Source of the DNA: Plantago elongata
Taxonomy: Eukaryota > Streptophyta > Magnoliopsida > Lamiales > Plantaginaceae
Assembly (NCBI GenBank): GCA_036897095.1
Contig: JAYMSP010000625.1
Location: 1-45,400 of the forward strand
Direction: 5' to 3'
DNA: 45,400 nt
Positions 22,484 to 33,128 of this stretch are shown in pieces; the first letter of the stretch is position 1; each line of letters opens with the position of its first letter. The notes under the pieces are model-generated. The model had not been told where the DNA came from. It saw only the letters and a program-made list of their open reading frames with translations, and did not search any database. Both the position numbers and the translations under genes were made by a program.

Positions 22484-23728
22484 TTACTCTTCAAATGTTT
22501 GCATCGATATTTTCTCAAGCAACAACGGCCAGTCTTCACCCAGTTGCTGTGGATTAAGCTCCATGGCAATTCTAAAATCCCGCAAAGAGACCGGGTACTG
22601 AATTTTCTGATCTTGCCCTTCCAAATGCAGGCCAGTATTTGGCATCTGATATCGATGGCCTGGTAATACACCATTAATAGGCTCTGTGTAAATTAGGTGT
22701 TTACAGTGATCATCATTTAACAACACATGTCGTGATGTGATCCCTGCAAGTTCAACACAAGACCTAATTATCCTCTTCATGTAAGAATCTAAACCATTGT
22801 TCAGCACATTAGCACAGTCAACAGACACCCCTTCAAGACCATGTGCCACAGTAATCTGCTCCATTCGTTCCCTCAATGTAAGATTATCGAACAAAGTGCC
22901 ATCACTAGATGCACCAATTCTTAAACTGCTACTTGTAATAGGCAGGGCTCTGCGGGCCCCACCACTGCTAGCTGGACAGAATGGTACCCCAAGAGGTGCT
23001 TGGAGTGGCCTTCTTTCAGAAGCCCCTTTCACACTCTTTTTAACTATCAAGTTGTTTTTGTCCTTTCTATGAGCAGGATCAAAAGTATCTGGAGACATCT
23101 GTACAACTGACAGTACCTCATTTTCATTCCGTGCCTGATGCATGAGTCCTTGATGATGCTGTACCGGCTTCACAGTATCAGGGCTGTTCAAGTCCCCATT
23201 ATCAAAAATGATGTTAATATCACTAGACTGAGTGTCTTTAGACAGCTGAGGAGCAAAACTAGTCTTCCCATTACGTGCAAGGGCACTACGGCGGTCCCCA
23301 CTTCTCCTATCACGAAAATTACTCCTGGCCTTTCGAGGTGAGACTGGCAATATGTCACCCCCATTTGCTAAACCAGGTGAACCAACAGTGTGGGACCCAT
23401 TTGACTGGTAACCGTCAGCTGAGATCTCCTTGCCACTAACTTGTGTACCATGCTTCGAAAAATCATCTTTGTGACTAACAGGTGGCGGGATTTTTGCAGT
23501 ACAAGCATTTCTCAGTATTGAACGAATGAGCTGATTGTGAAGCGGAATATTCTCCCGGCCAAGAATCCTAAGGCAAACCTTATTAAACTCAACTTTACTC
23601 AGTTTCAGATTCAAGAACCTATTCAAGTGATAAAAGTATAGCTTGCCCACCTCGGGCCCGAGTTTCTTCACCATCTGAGCTTTCAACTCAGCAAGATTGA
23701 TTCGTGATTGTGTATGTGATGGCAGCAT
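22484..23728 (-). CDS. ADA1: SAGA complex subunit ADA1 (Hfi1/TADA1 type)
   Basis: Hfi1/ADA1 proteins are structural subunits of the SAGA histone-acetyltransferase coactivator and act in the nucleus. The CDS is one exon of 415 codons (414 residues). The N-terminal region contains the family pattern INLAELKAQMVKKLG, YFYHLNRFL and LGRENIPLHNQLIRSIL (residues about 10-90), matching what I remember of plant ADA1 homologues. The middle is low-complexity and basic. The C-terminal region has VSLRDFRIAMELNPQQLG and EDWPLLLEKIS, again as in plant homologues. The start is the first ATG before this conserved N-terminus. No in-frame damage is visible. A leader intron is likely (see the entry at 23765). 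Plants usually have two close paralogues (A/B) and I cannot tell which this is. Confidence 0.88.
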   Translation of the reverse strand: MLPSHTQSRINLAELKAQMVKKLGPEVGKLYFYHLNRFLNLKLSKVEFNKVCLRILGRENIPLHNQLIRSILRNACTAKIPPPVSHKDDFSKHGTQVSGKEISADGYQSNGSHTVGSPGLANGGDILPVSPRKARSNFRDRRSGDRRSALARNGKTSFAPQLSKDTQSSDINIIFDNGDLNSPDTVKPVQHHQGLMHQARNENEVLSVVQMSPDTFDPAHRKDKNNLIVKKSVKGASERRPLQAPLGVPFCPASSGGARRALPITSSSLRIGASSDGTLFDNLTLRERMEQITVAHGLEGVSVDCANVLNNGLDSYMKRIIRSCVELAGITSRHVLLNDDHCKHLIYTEPINGVLPGHRYQMPNTGLHLEGQDQKIQYPVSLRDFRIAMELNPQQLGEDWPLLLEKISMQTFEE

Positions 23729-23764
23729 ATCTCCTCCTAACCCTTTAACTCCTTATCCACACTA

Positions 23765-24332
23765 CTAAACATCCATAAAAGAGAAACTAAATACTACAAC
23801 AATGATAGAGAACCTCAAACTAAATTAGGGTTTCTCTGTTCCAACGCAAGAACCCCGTTTTCCAGACAAAATGTCGTCCTTCTGGCAATGACATGAGCAA
23901 TATAAAACCAAAATCCATCTCCAGAACTGACTATTGCATCAGCCGAAAAGCCGAGTTCATCCTGAGATCTCAAACCTTCAGTTGAACCAACTCTACCTCC
24001 AAAAAAACCCGAATTTCCGGGAACTCCACAAACACCAATCCTCAAACTCACAACTATAACACAAACGAAAACCTTGGTTAAGCTAAACCTCAAAAGCCAA
24101 TTGACACAGCCTTTCTCCAATTCTGAGCAAAACCTCCCAAAATTTAATCTATATTCTGCAATTCAACAAAACCCACAATTGCACTAGCTCAATACAGCAT
24201 TCAAGCTTGAATTCTCAACTTCAAGCTGAGATTTTTATGCTCAAATTAAAGAAACATGAATAAACAGAACACAAAGATTCAAACTTTATTAAAGCTTATA
24301 GTTCAAAAACACGAAAAGATAAATTCCCTTAC
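23765..24332 (-). other. Probable 5'-UTR intron of the ADA1-like gene
   Basis: On the minus strand AATAAG|GTAAGGG at 24332 is a strong donor, and ATGTTTAG|TAGTG at 23765 is a plausible acceptor just before the coding exon. This gives an intron of 568 bases in the leader. Other AG sites nearby could serve. An open frame of 101 codons falls inside it but has no recognisable product. Confidence 0.5.
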
Positions 24333-24640
24333 CTTATTGAAGCTCCAGCAATAAAGAATCCGCGAAAAACAAATCAGAAAAAACAAGTTTGAGCTCTTCA
24401 TCAGTTGTTCACCGTGAACCAATTGAGCTTGTTTTATTTCACCATTCCTTCAAATTTGCTCCACATTCTCCATTTGTGCTGGGTTTATCCAAATTTGTGT
24501 ATCTGAATCAGAAAATTGAAGACCCTTTTCCTGCTCTCTGATCGCTCTCTTCTCTTCTCTTCGACACTCCCTTTCTCTCTCTTCTTCCTTTTTCTTTTTC
24601 TGATTATACCAAATAATAATAATATTATTATTATTTTCAT
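24333..24640 (-). promoter_or_regulatory. Leader and core promoter region of the ADA1-like gene
   Basis: The plus strand is CT-rich at 24530-24600 (TCTCTTCTCTTCTCTTC and similar), thus GA-rich on the coding strand, followed upstream by an AAT/ATT-rich patch near 24612-24636 and GGTATAATCAG. This is the usual look of a TATA-poor, pyrimidine-patch plant promoter. The transcription start cannot be fixed. Confidence 0.4.
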
Positions 24641-25038
24641 TTCGTTTTAATACTATGTACAATTCCTAATGCATAACGTACGACTTTACACTGTTAAACT
24701 CTACCCTTACAAGCTTGTACCTTGATCTGGAAGAGGTAATAATAACGTTTTCTCATTATGGAAGGTTTTTGTATATTACTCGCTTAAACTAGCTCGTGGA
24801 ATACACGCACGAGTTCACTTGTTTTCCATTTTTATTTATCTTGTATTGGTTGAAACAAGATTCTTGACATGAATTTGAGAGGGAAGAACAAAAAAATCCA
24901 TTATGAGGTATAAAACTCCATATCCAAGTTTTGGTGGACTTCTTTAGTATATGATTTTAGAAAATATTGTTAATTAGTGAAGTATGTAATGCTGAACCAA
25001 ATCAAAATAGAGTTTTATTTAGCACATATTGTAATTAG
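24641..25038. other. Intergenic, no supported feature
   Basis: A+T-rich spacer between the ADA1-like promoter and the MULE. Its last nine bases are the left target-site copy of the MULE. Confidence 0.6.
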
Positions 25039-25620
25039 GATCAATTACATATATCCCCTCCAGGAAGCCTCGTTTTCATCTAAAACCTCGTTAGTCAAAC
25101 AATTACAACTAAGTCCTTTTAACTAAGAGTTGACCGAATTAAGATGAGTTTTCGATTAATAGCAAAACAAACATGGCCTTGGCTCAAAACTTCTCTTTTA
25201 GGTTTTAATATACACACACATAGTCACCCGCCAAAACCAAAAAACGGCCCCTTCATCTTCACTCTCATGTTCTTCCATGAAGGCATAAAACTTCCATTAA
25301 TTAACTCCAGAATTCAGGTGATCTGAAGCTATTATTGCACATTATTTGCCGGTATTCGTCGGCGTTGCGCTTCTGCGTTAACAATCGGAGCTCGACAGTA
25401 AGGTTAGTGTTTCTCCGTTTAAAATTTGAATTTTTTATATTTTTTTGAAAGGTTTCGAAATGATTCATGTATGTATTCATATAGTGTAGCTTAATTTTGT
25501 GTCTGAGTTTTGTTGGTAGATTGTATCACTCTGTGTTAAGATGGCTAGGGTTTTTGTGTGATTTTTGAAAATTTCGACTGAAATTAGTTTGGTGTGTTTG
25601 TTTTATTGTTTTTACAGTTA

Positions 25621-28600
25621 CAACGCGGGATACTTTTGACATCAGAATCATCTTTGGGAAGGACCAATTTATGTTGGCTGATGTTCACTCAAAAGGCTAC
25701 AATTTTGACATATTACTGAATGATGTACAAATCAGTTTCAAGGACTGTGGATACTACTAAAGGTACTCTATTTTATGATATGGTGGCTTATGTTGAAAAT
25801 ATTCTTATAAGGGTATAAATATTGTAGATAATGATCCAATTAACAAATATTTGAGGGAAATATGGTAAAGAAGGAAATTGATTTGCATTTGACTATTGAG
25901 AGTGTTGTACCTATAGCTATGGACATGTCATGTACCAAGAAGAAATATAGGGAGAGGCTTGATCTTGAATATATGCCTCCAACTGAAATAAACCAAGAAC
26001 TATCTACTAGAAGGAGATTGTTTAGGTATAGATCATGCAAGCCAATACCACCAAAACAACCTAGATAGTTTCCAACTAGTGAGGATGAGGTAATTGATTT
26101 GGAGGATGATGAAACACCCCCACCTCCAGTCACTCAACCAAACCAAGAATCACAAACTCCACCTCATACCACCATGACAGAAGACCTCCCCCAAACTCCA
26201 CCTGCTACCACCAAAACTCAAACCCCACCTGCTAACTCCATCCCACAAACTCAACCTGCTAACACCATCCCACAAACTCCACCTGCTACCCCTTACATTT
26301 CTATCCCAGATGATCCTACTCCTATGAAGTCTGTGGACAGTAGGTATATTGTTAATGATGATGAGTTTGAGGAACTGTTGGCTAACATATTGACACAGAA
26401 GTTGTCAAAGTATACTGAACCTAAAAATGTGGTTGGTGAAGGAAGTGGTAAGAAGACAATGGAGGATGTGGTTAGTGAAGGAAGTGGTGAGAAGACAATG
26501 GAGGATGTGGTTGGTGAAGGAAGTGGGAACAAGGCAATGGAGGATGATATACTAGTAGAGAACTGGGAGGAGGATGAAGATAATTTGAATGTACTAAAAC
26601 AGAAGATTTTGGCTGAAAAGAAGAGGAAGGGTAAGATGGTAGTTGAAAACTAAGATTCTTCATGTAATAGTGAATACATAGGTGGTGAGGTAAAAAGTGA
26701 TTTCACTAGTGAGGAGACTGATGGTGATGATATAATGGAGAGTGATGAGCTGAATGAGAGCAACAAACCAAGTTCAGTAGAAAAGCAGGTGGAGGGAGGG
26801 GATCCAGAGGAGAGAAGGTGTTTGATTGGGAAAATAATGAACCTACCTTCCATTATATGTATGAGAGTGAAGATGAAGGCATTGGATTTGTTAGGCTACA
26901 TCCAGATTTAGAGGAAGATGAAGATGTTGAGACTGAACAACATGAGGAACATGTGGATGCTGAGGTTGAAGAAAATTTGGATGACAATGCAGTTCATGAG
27001 GTTGAAGAGCAGTCTGGTGAAGATGAGCAAGTGGAACCAGCCTATGATGCAATAGATGAGAACTTCAGTGATCAAGAGTGGGTAGGCCATGAGAACAATG
27101 ATGATTGGGATAAGGAGTTTACAGTTGGAGATGTGTTTGGAGTGTTGTTGAGTTGAGAAGGAAGGTTAAGGAATATGTACTCAAAGTGGGCTTTCACTTG
27201 GACAGAAAGAAGAATGATTCATGTAAATACATTGTGGAGTGTGGTGGGAAAGGGTGTCCATGGAGACTTCATGCAAGTAATATTGCATACCTTCAACTTC
27301 CTTTCTTATATAATTATTGCATATATATGTGTGGATACTGACTTTGAATAGCTATCTTTTGCAGGTGTTTTGGATGATGAGAAATCATTTATGATTAAGA
27401 CATACAATGGGGTGCATAAGTGTGTCAAGAAAGTTGATCATAGACAAACATACTCTAATTGGTTGTCCATCAATCTTCTTGAAGCATTAAGAGAGAATCC
27501 AACTTTGAGTGTAAAGAAACTTGCACCATGGGTCAATACAAAGCTTGGGGTAATTGTGCCTTATATGAGAGTATATAGGGCAAGGCTGAAGGCCATGATC
27601 ATACTAGGTGGCAATCCAGAAGAAGCTTTCAAATTGTCACATAAGTAGAGAAATGCTACTTAGGACTAATCATGGCTCAGTGGTTGAGATGGTAGTGAAA
27701 CCTGCCATTGACAGACCACCACTTTTCCAAAGATTCTTTTGTGGTTTGGAAGGTCTTAAGAGAGGATTCCTTAATGGTTGTAGTCCTTTTTTGTTCTTTG
27801 ATGGTTGTCACCTGAGGGGGGCATATGGTGGACATTTGTTGAGTGCAGTAGGCAGCGATGCTGATTGTGGGATTTATCCAGTGGCTTAGGCAATTGTGGA
27901 ATCTGAGTGCAAAGAGTCATAGGGATTCTTCATCCATTGTTTAGAGAGATTCATTGGCCCTTTTGAAGCTGACAAACATTGGCACTTCATGGATGATAGG
28001 CAAAAGGTATATAGATGTCATTTTATGTATATGCTTTCATTAACTATATGCATCACTAACTAACTGCTTGAATTGGTTATATGTAGGGTTTGGTGCCTAT
28101 AATTGAAGAACTAGCACCAAATGTCATAAACAGAAAATGTGCAAAATCAATTTATTACAATTTCAAGCTCAAGTGGTCTAGTGTTGATCTCATAAGGTAC
28201 TACTGGCAAGCATCATCTGCATACACATCATATCCAAAAGACCATGGAGAAGATGAAAAGAGCAAGTGATCCAGCTTGGAAGTATTTGATGAACATTCCT
28301 CTGCCTTTCTGGGCAAGACATGCCTTTGACACAACTCCAAAGATTGATCACTCAACCAACAATTGCAGTGAGAGTTTTAACAAATGGGTGGAACCTGTTA
28401 AAGGATTTTCTATACTAAACATTATGGAGGTTAGTACATTGCTGAACTAAATGCAAGTATTTCATGATTATGCAACTATGTTATGATGTTATGAAATGTC
28501 AATGGATGTGTGTAATACTGTGTATTTGTATCGGGTTTGAGAAAACAAATAATGCAAATAGTTACATTTAGGAGGAAGAAAGGGGCTATGTGTAAGTCAG

Positions 28601-29640
28601 TTGTCATGCCTAGAGTACTGAAAAAACTGAATGAAGTCAATGATCAATCTAGGAGGTGTAGATTAGTTTCAGAGGCAGGACATATGTATGAGGTGATGGA
28701 CTACTCCTACACATTTGTGGTGGACGTGCAGAGATGGTCATGTGATTGCAGGAAATGGGTAATTGGTGGCATTCCATGTAGGCATGCATGGGTGGTTACC
28801 AATCACAATAGAGAGGATGGAGAGAACTAGTTGAGTCCAAACCATACAAAAGTTGCTTATTTGAGAGCTTATGACAACAACATCCTACATGTACCACAAT
28901 ATAGATTTTGACCTAAAGACTTAACTGAGGATACATGTTCACCACCAAATGTTTTAAGACCTCCACGTAGACCCACAATGTCTAGGATTAGATACCTAAG
29001 TGAATGTCAAATTAAAGAAAGTCAAAGCCAAAGACAAATCAAGAAGACCTCACAAATGCCGTTTGTGTGGTGTAAGAGGCCACAAATGTAGAAAATGTCT
29101 TACTTTGGTAAGTTTTATCTTATTTGATTATCTATATTTTATCATACTTCTTGTATTTATACACTAGTCTGTTTTGTAGAATACAGATAATGAAGATGGT
29201 GAAACTGCACCAATGGAAGCAAATGAGAATGAGGGAGCTACTGCAGAAACTAGTGAGCTATGAAAATGACTATCTTGAACTTCTTTAGTTGGTTTCCTGA
29301 ATTGTAAGTGGTTTGATATTTGCTGAAATTGGGCTTGTTCAATTGCTTGTTGGTTTGGTGTTTGTTGATTTTGAATTTATTGGTTGAATTGATGAATGTA
29401 GACTACCAATGTTGGGAATAAAAGGGCTATACATGTGTCAGATGAAGAGGAGCATGTAGGGACTGGCAGAGTTGGTAGAGGAGGAAGGGGAAGGGCTGCA
29501 ACTGCTAGTAGGAATGGAACTGGTGCAGATGCAAGTGGAAGTGGAGGAAGTGGGGGGGGGGGGAAGATCTGGAACAAGAGAAAGAGCTGGATCAAGAGGG
29601 AGGGGCAGAGGCAATGGAGAAAGGCTAAGGTTTTGATTTA
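25621..29640 (+). pseudogene. MuDR-type transposase of the MULE, broken
   Basis: The N-terminal piece at 25630-25756 reads DTFDIRIIFGKDQF. A second piece from 25862 ends at a TAG at 26066 and continues in the same frame as an acidic, proline-rich linker to a TAA near 26651. Frame shifts occur near 26815 and 27140. The zinc/DNA-binding region reads CKYIVECGGKGCPWRLHAS and is interrupted by an intron at 27275-27364. The catalytic core shows the first DDE aspartate in FFDGCHLRG near 27800 and the second in MDDRQKG near 27990, with an intron near 28007-28086. The SWIM zinc finger CDCRKWVIGGIPCRHAW lies near 28740-28790. The C-terminus is Gly/Arg-rich (29435-29640) and contains a run of ten G. At least six lesions make it a pseudogene. 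Confidence 0.85.
26410..26540. repeat. In-frame 42-bp repeats in the MULE linker
   Basis: The phrase GGTTGGTGAAGGAAGTGG and close variants, followed by (A/G)AGA(A)GACAATGGAGGATG, occur three times near 26428, 26470 and 26512. They encode VGEGSGxKTMEDV in tandem. Confidence 0.8.
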
Positions 29641-30395
29641 GTGAGAGCCCTTAGTTCATTTGACAATTATACATTTTGTTGGTTTGTTAGTTGAAGATGT
29701 ACTTATTTTGGTACTCACATTTCTAGTCAGTTTGCTAATCATTTTGCTAGTAATTTTGTATTGATAACTTGATTTGGAAAATGAAGTTCAATACAAAGTA
29801 ATGTTCCTAACTTGCATTTTTCTATCTACTCAAATGCTTTGTATATGTGCACTATAAGACACATGGCAAACATCATCAAGTTTAGACATTTTTGAACTAG
29901 AAGACATTTTTTACTTGTACACAAAATAATCAGCAAAAAACAGCAAAAAGGAACCAAAAATGGTGTATAAATCGCCTTCAAATGTCCTCCAACGGCTAGT
30001 TTTTTAAAATAAAAAAAGACGGCTAGTTTCAATTACATACAAATACTTGTTGTTCAAAATCAATTACATTTGGGTCCTCACGTTACATCATTAGTTAAGG
30101 CTGATTGGCCGAATTCAGAATCTGATATTGAGCCAAGGGTAAAAAGGAACTTTTCGGGTTTTAATTCGCCAAAAGTCAAGATCGTGGACCTATATGTAAT
30201 TAGATTACATCTAACATGGATGTTTACGTTATTGATTAACTAACGAGGTTTCATGTGTAATTAGAAAATTTAAGTGGGGTACCATATGTAATTTACCCCT
30301 GTAATTATATAATATATGTTTATCATAACATAGATTCAAAACCATGAAATCCTTATCACGTATGTAGACATCCACAATAAAGGAATGATGACTAT

Positions 30396-30628
30396 TACTC
30401 CCTCCGTCCCATTTAAAATGAAACATATATCAAATGCACGATTTTTAAGAAAATATGTAGTATGTGGTTAAGAATGAGTTTGAGATAGAAAAGTACATGT
30501 GGGTCCAATAATGTGTGGTTGAAAATGAGTTGTATTATGGGGTTATTTCCATAAATGAAAAATTATTTCACTTTGGTGGGACATCCAAAACGGAAAATTG
30601 TTTCACTTCTAGCGGAACATAGGGAGTA
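30396..30628. mobile_element. Stowaway MITE
   Basis: The left end is TACTCCCTCCGTCCCATTTA and the reverse complement of the right end is TACTCCCTATGTTCCGCTAG. Both arms then read AAATGAAAC or AAGTGAAAC. The length is 233 bp with TA edges. There is no coding capacity. It sits between the MULE and the Tat element, about 90 bp from the right MULE end. Confidence 0.85.
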
Positions 30629-30687
30629 TATTTTTTTGTGGGAGGTAAAATTCTAACAACTCCAAAACTTTAACAAAATATCAACAT

Positions 30688-31474
30688 TGCTGAGGTAAAA
30701 GCCCCACTAGATTAGGACCCTCAAGTAAAGGTAGTCTTCAACTTTGAGATCAATCGCCTAGGATATAACCCTGCACAAATGACTAGAGTGGGGGTTAGAA
30801 CCTTTAGATTCGGCTTGCCTTGGATCAAGCCGGATGTGAGACTTTACTCGAGAGTGATTATGAGTCGACTCTATATAAATGAGGGTCTAATTCTTGTAGT
30901 AAAGTGTGAAGATCAAGTGAGCTTGTTGATTTACCTTGAGAAGTGTGCCATATTTATAGAGATTATTTATCATTTAGATGTTGACCCTTTGGATTGTGCC
31001 AAGTGTAGGGATAACAAGGCTTAATGCTTAATTAAGCCCATGGATCATAGTATTGTCATCACCCATTTAGCATTTGGGCCTCAAGGCTAGATTAGTCGTT
31101 TTGTAGGATCTTTGAGGGCATCTTCGTCCTCTCGTCTAAGAATACATCCGAGGGTAATGTTCCGGATCTAGACGTCCGGAACTGATTGTGCCCTCCCCTA
31201 CTGATGTGTCTGCCACACTTGGTTCTCTTTGAGTTCGGATGTAGACTCATACGTATTTGTGGTCCGAACCTGCCTCCTCTCGGGTGTAGCACTTTGGTCC
31301 GGATATTCCTATCACGGTATTCTTGTATCTTTTGGCCTGTCTTGACCTCGGATGGCCTTTAGCTCGAGATCCTATGTTCGGATCCTTGAGGCCTTGTCTT
31401 TGTAATACCGTGATGTCTTAGGATCCATTCGTGGGACATTCCAATAACGGATTGGACATATTCCCGTACCAACA
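30688..31474 (-). repeat. 3' LTR of the Tat element
   Basis: 787 bp, in element orientation from TGTTGGTACGGGAATATG at 31474 to TACCTCAGCA at 30688. It aligns over its length with the LTR at 41636-42464. Confidence 0.88.
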
Positions 31475-31490
31475 TATGTCCCCCTAGTTT
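31475..31490 (-). promoter_or_regulatory. Polypurine-tract-like sequence of the Tat element
   Basis: On the minus strand AAACTAGGGGGACATA directly precedes the 3' LTR start at 31474, the place of the plus-strand primer. It supports the minus-strand orientation. Confidence 0.6.
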
Positions 31491-31606
31491 CCAAGTATCT
31501 TAGTAGAAGATAGTTGGGAACTATAAAAGGAGAAGTCTTTCTTTCAATCCGTTCCATGAGAAAAAAGAAATTCGGATCCAATGGTTCTTGAAGTTCCCTT
31601 TGAGAG

Positions 31607-31608
<2 letters not shown>

Positions 31609-31654
<46 letters not shown>

Positions 31655-31663
31655 CCCCCCCCC
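31609..31663. repeat. (TC)21 microsatellite followed by a C run
   Basis: About 21 TC units at 31609-31650, then CCTC and a run of ten C. It lies between the left LTR and the antisense coding region. Confidence 0.95.
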
Positions 31664-31967
31664 TTTTCTTACAATCCGAAGTAGAAGACTTCAGACTGTA
31701 ATTCTGAGAAAAGGAGTATTTGATCTTGAGAGACGCTTCTCGAACGTCCGAATAAAATAGACATCCAAGAGGATGTGTTTATCATCCGGATGTTGAGACA
31801 TCCGAAATGATCGCTTGAATAGTGTAGCACGCCTGGTGCGACGATTGGGCTGACCAATTGTGTCTTTTCGTTTCCTGAATTGTACTGTGATCGTTGGATC
31901 AAACAGATCAACGGTGGATCTGAACAGTCAAATAGTAATAAATGCTTGCGCTGCCCAAATTTTTCAC

Positions 31968-31980
31968 CTATAAATAGGGG
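31968..31980 (+). promoter_or_regulatory. TATA box of the antisense region, module 1
   Basis: CTATAAATAGGGG, a consensus plant TATA box, is followed by GTTGTC and a leader that contains CATCCGAAG and ends in GAG|GTAAGT near 32049. Confidence 0.65.
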
Positions 31981-33116
31981 GTTGTCACTTTCATTATTTA
32001 CCATCGCTCTTAGAATGTTTCACCCATCCGAAGTGAAGAAATTAACCGAGGTAAGTTCCACTATCGTGTTTGGCTACAGATCTCTTGACCTCCGGATGCT
32101 AAATATCGTACGTTAATTTCTTCATGCAGGTTGTCGAAGAATCTCTCCGGACCGTCGCACTGGGCACATTACCAGAACGAGCATGATGCTCGCACCGCTG
32201 CCCCTATGCCTGTTCCAGCTTCGGATCTGGATCCGTTCGACTCCCCTATATTCCCCCGGCTATGAGGGGTGGCCTGACCCGATCAATTGTGACTGGCACT
32301 CTCCTCTTTATCCGGGTGAGGGGACTTCGGTTGATCCAGTGATTCTAGATCCGGTCTTGCGCGATCTTAAGAGCCCTGTGCGAGCTCTTTGGGAGCTGAA
32401 AAAGATTGGTCGAAAGGCTGATCTCATGCAAGCTTGGGCATGGAAGAAGAGCAAGAGAGAGGCTCGGAGGAAAGCGCGAGCTCGGATGGCAGCAGTGACG
32501 GGTCCGACTACCAGTGTGGAGACCGAGGAGTCGAGCACGGATTATCCAACATGGTCAAGGCGGGGTATGCCCCGTTAAAATTTTGTACTTTTTACATCTT
32601 TTGCTACTTCGGACAAATTTTCTTTTGGCACCTGTGATTATTAATCTTATTTTGCTCCGTCTTCAACTTGGATAATCCTTCGAATGTATGTAATAACCTC
32701 GCATATATCAAATTTTGAATTCTCTTCGGATCTACTTGATGTCTTGTTTTTTTAAACAATCTCATGTGCTTACGTTGTAAAATGAATCGATCATCCGAAG
32801 CAATTAGAATTCTTAAGTTCACTTAGGACCCTAATAGAGCATCCGAGGTAACTGGGTGAAAAATATCCGAAGTAAACAAGTCTGTTAGTGAACCACCAAA
32901 TTCATCTGACTTCGAATAATCAGTTTGATATATTCGAACTAATCTTCATTCGAAGGTATGTGGCATCCGGGGGGATACCAAACGTCGTCAAGTGTATTAA
33001 TGTTCGAATACGTCATTTCAACTTCCCAAGTGATCCGAACGTTGGATCAAAAGAAGTGGGCGGTTAGATCGTGGGCATGATCTTCGAGGCACTTAGATTT
33101 CCCAAATTATCCTCCT

Positions 33117-33128
33117 CTATATATAGGG
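33117..33128 (+). promoter_or_regulatory. TATA box of the antisense region, module 2
   Basis: CTATATATAGGG is followed by GTTGTC and a leader that contains CATCCGAAG and ends near a donor-like AAGTAAGT at 33255. It lies about 450 bases upstream of the ATG at 33576. Confidence 0.65.

Larger units (their letters stand above)
25039..30299 (+). mobile_element. Mutator-like DNA transposon (MULE), decayed
   Basis: The element is flanked by TGTAATTAG (25030-25038) and TGTAATTAT (30300-30308), a 9-bp target duplication with one mismatch, as expected for MULEs. The ends are diverged terminal inverted repeats: the left starts GATCAATTACATATATCCCC and shares AAACCTCGTTAGT near 25083, while the reverse complement of the right starts GGGGTAAATTACATATGG and shares the same word. 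The interior encodes a MuDR-type transposase in the plus orientation, preceded by a leader intron (about 25402-25618). Several in-frame stops and frameshifts show that it no longer makes a full protein. Confidence 0.85.

Noticed and set aside
23815-24120. Minus-strand open frame of 101 codons before the ADA1-like gene
   Set aside because: It falls in the probable leader intron and shows no family pattern. It could act as an upstream frame only if that intron is retained.
32183-32578. Plus-strand open frame of 131 codons considered as a host gene
   Set aside because: It lies inside the Tat element between its LTR and the antisense region and belongs to that fossil.
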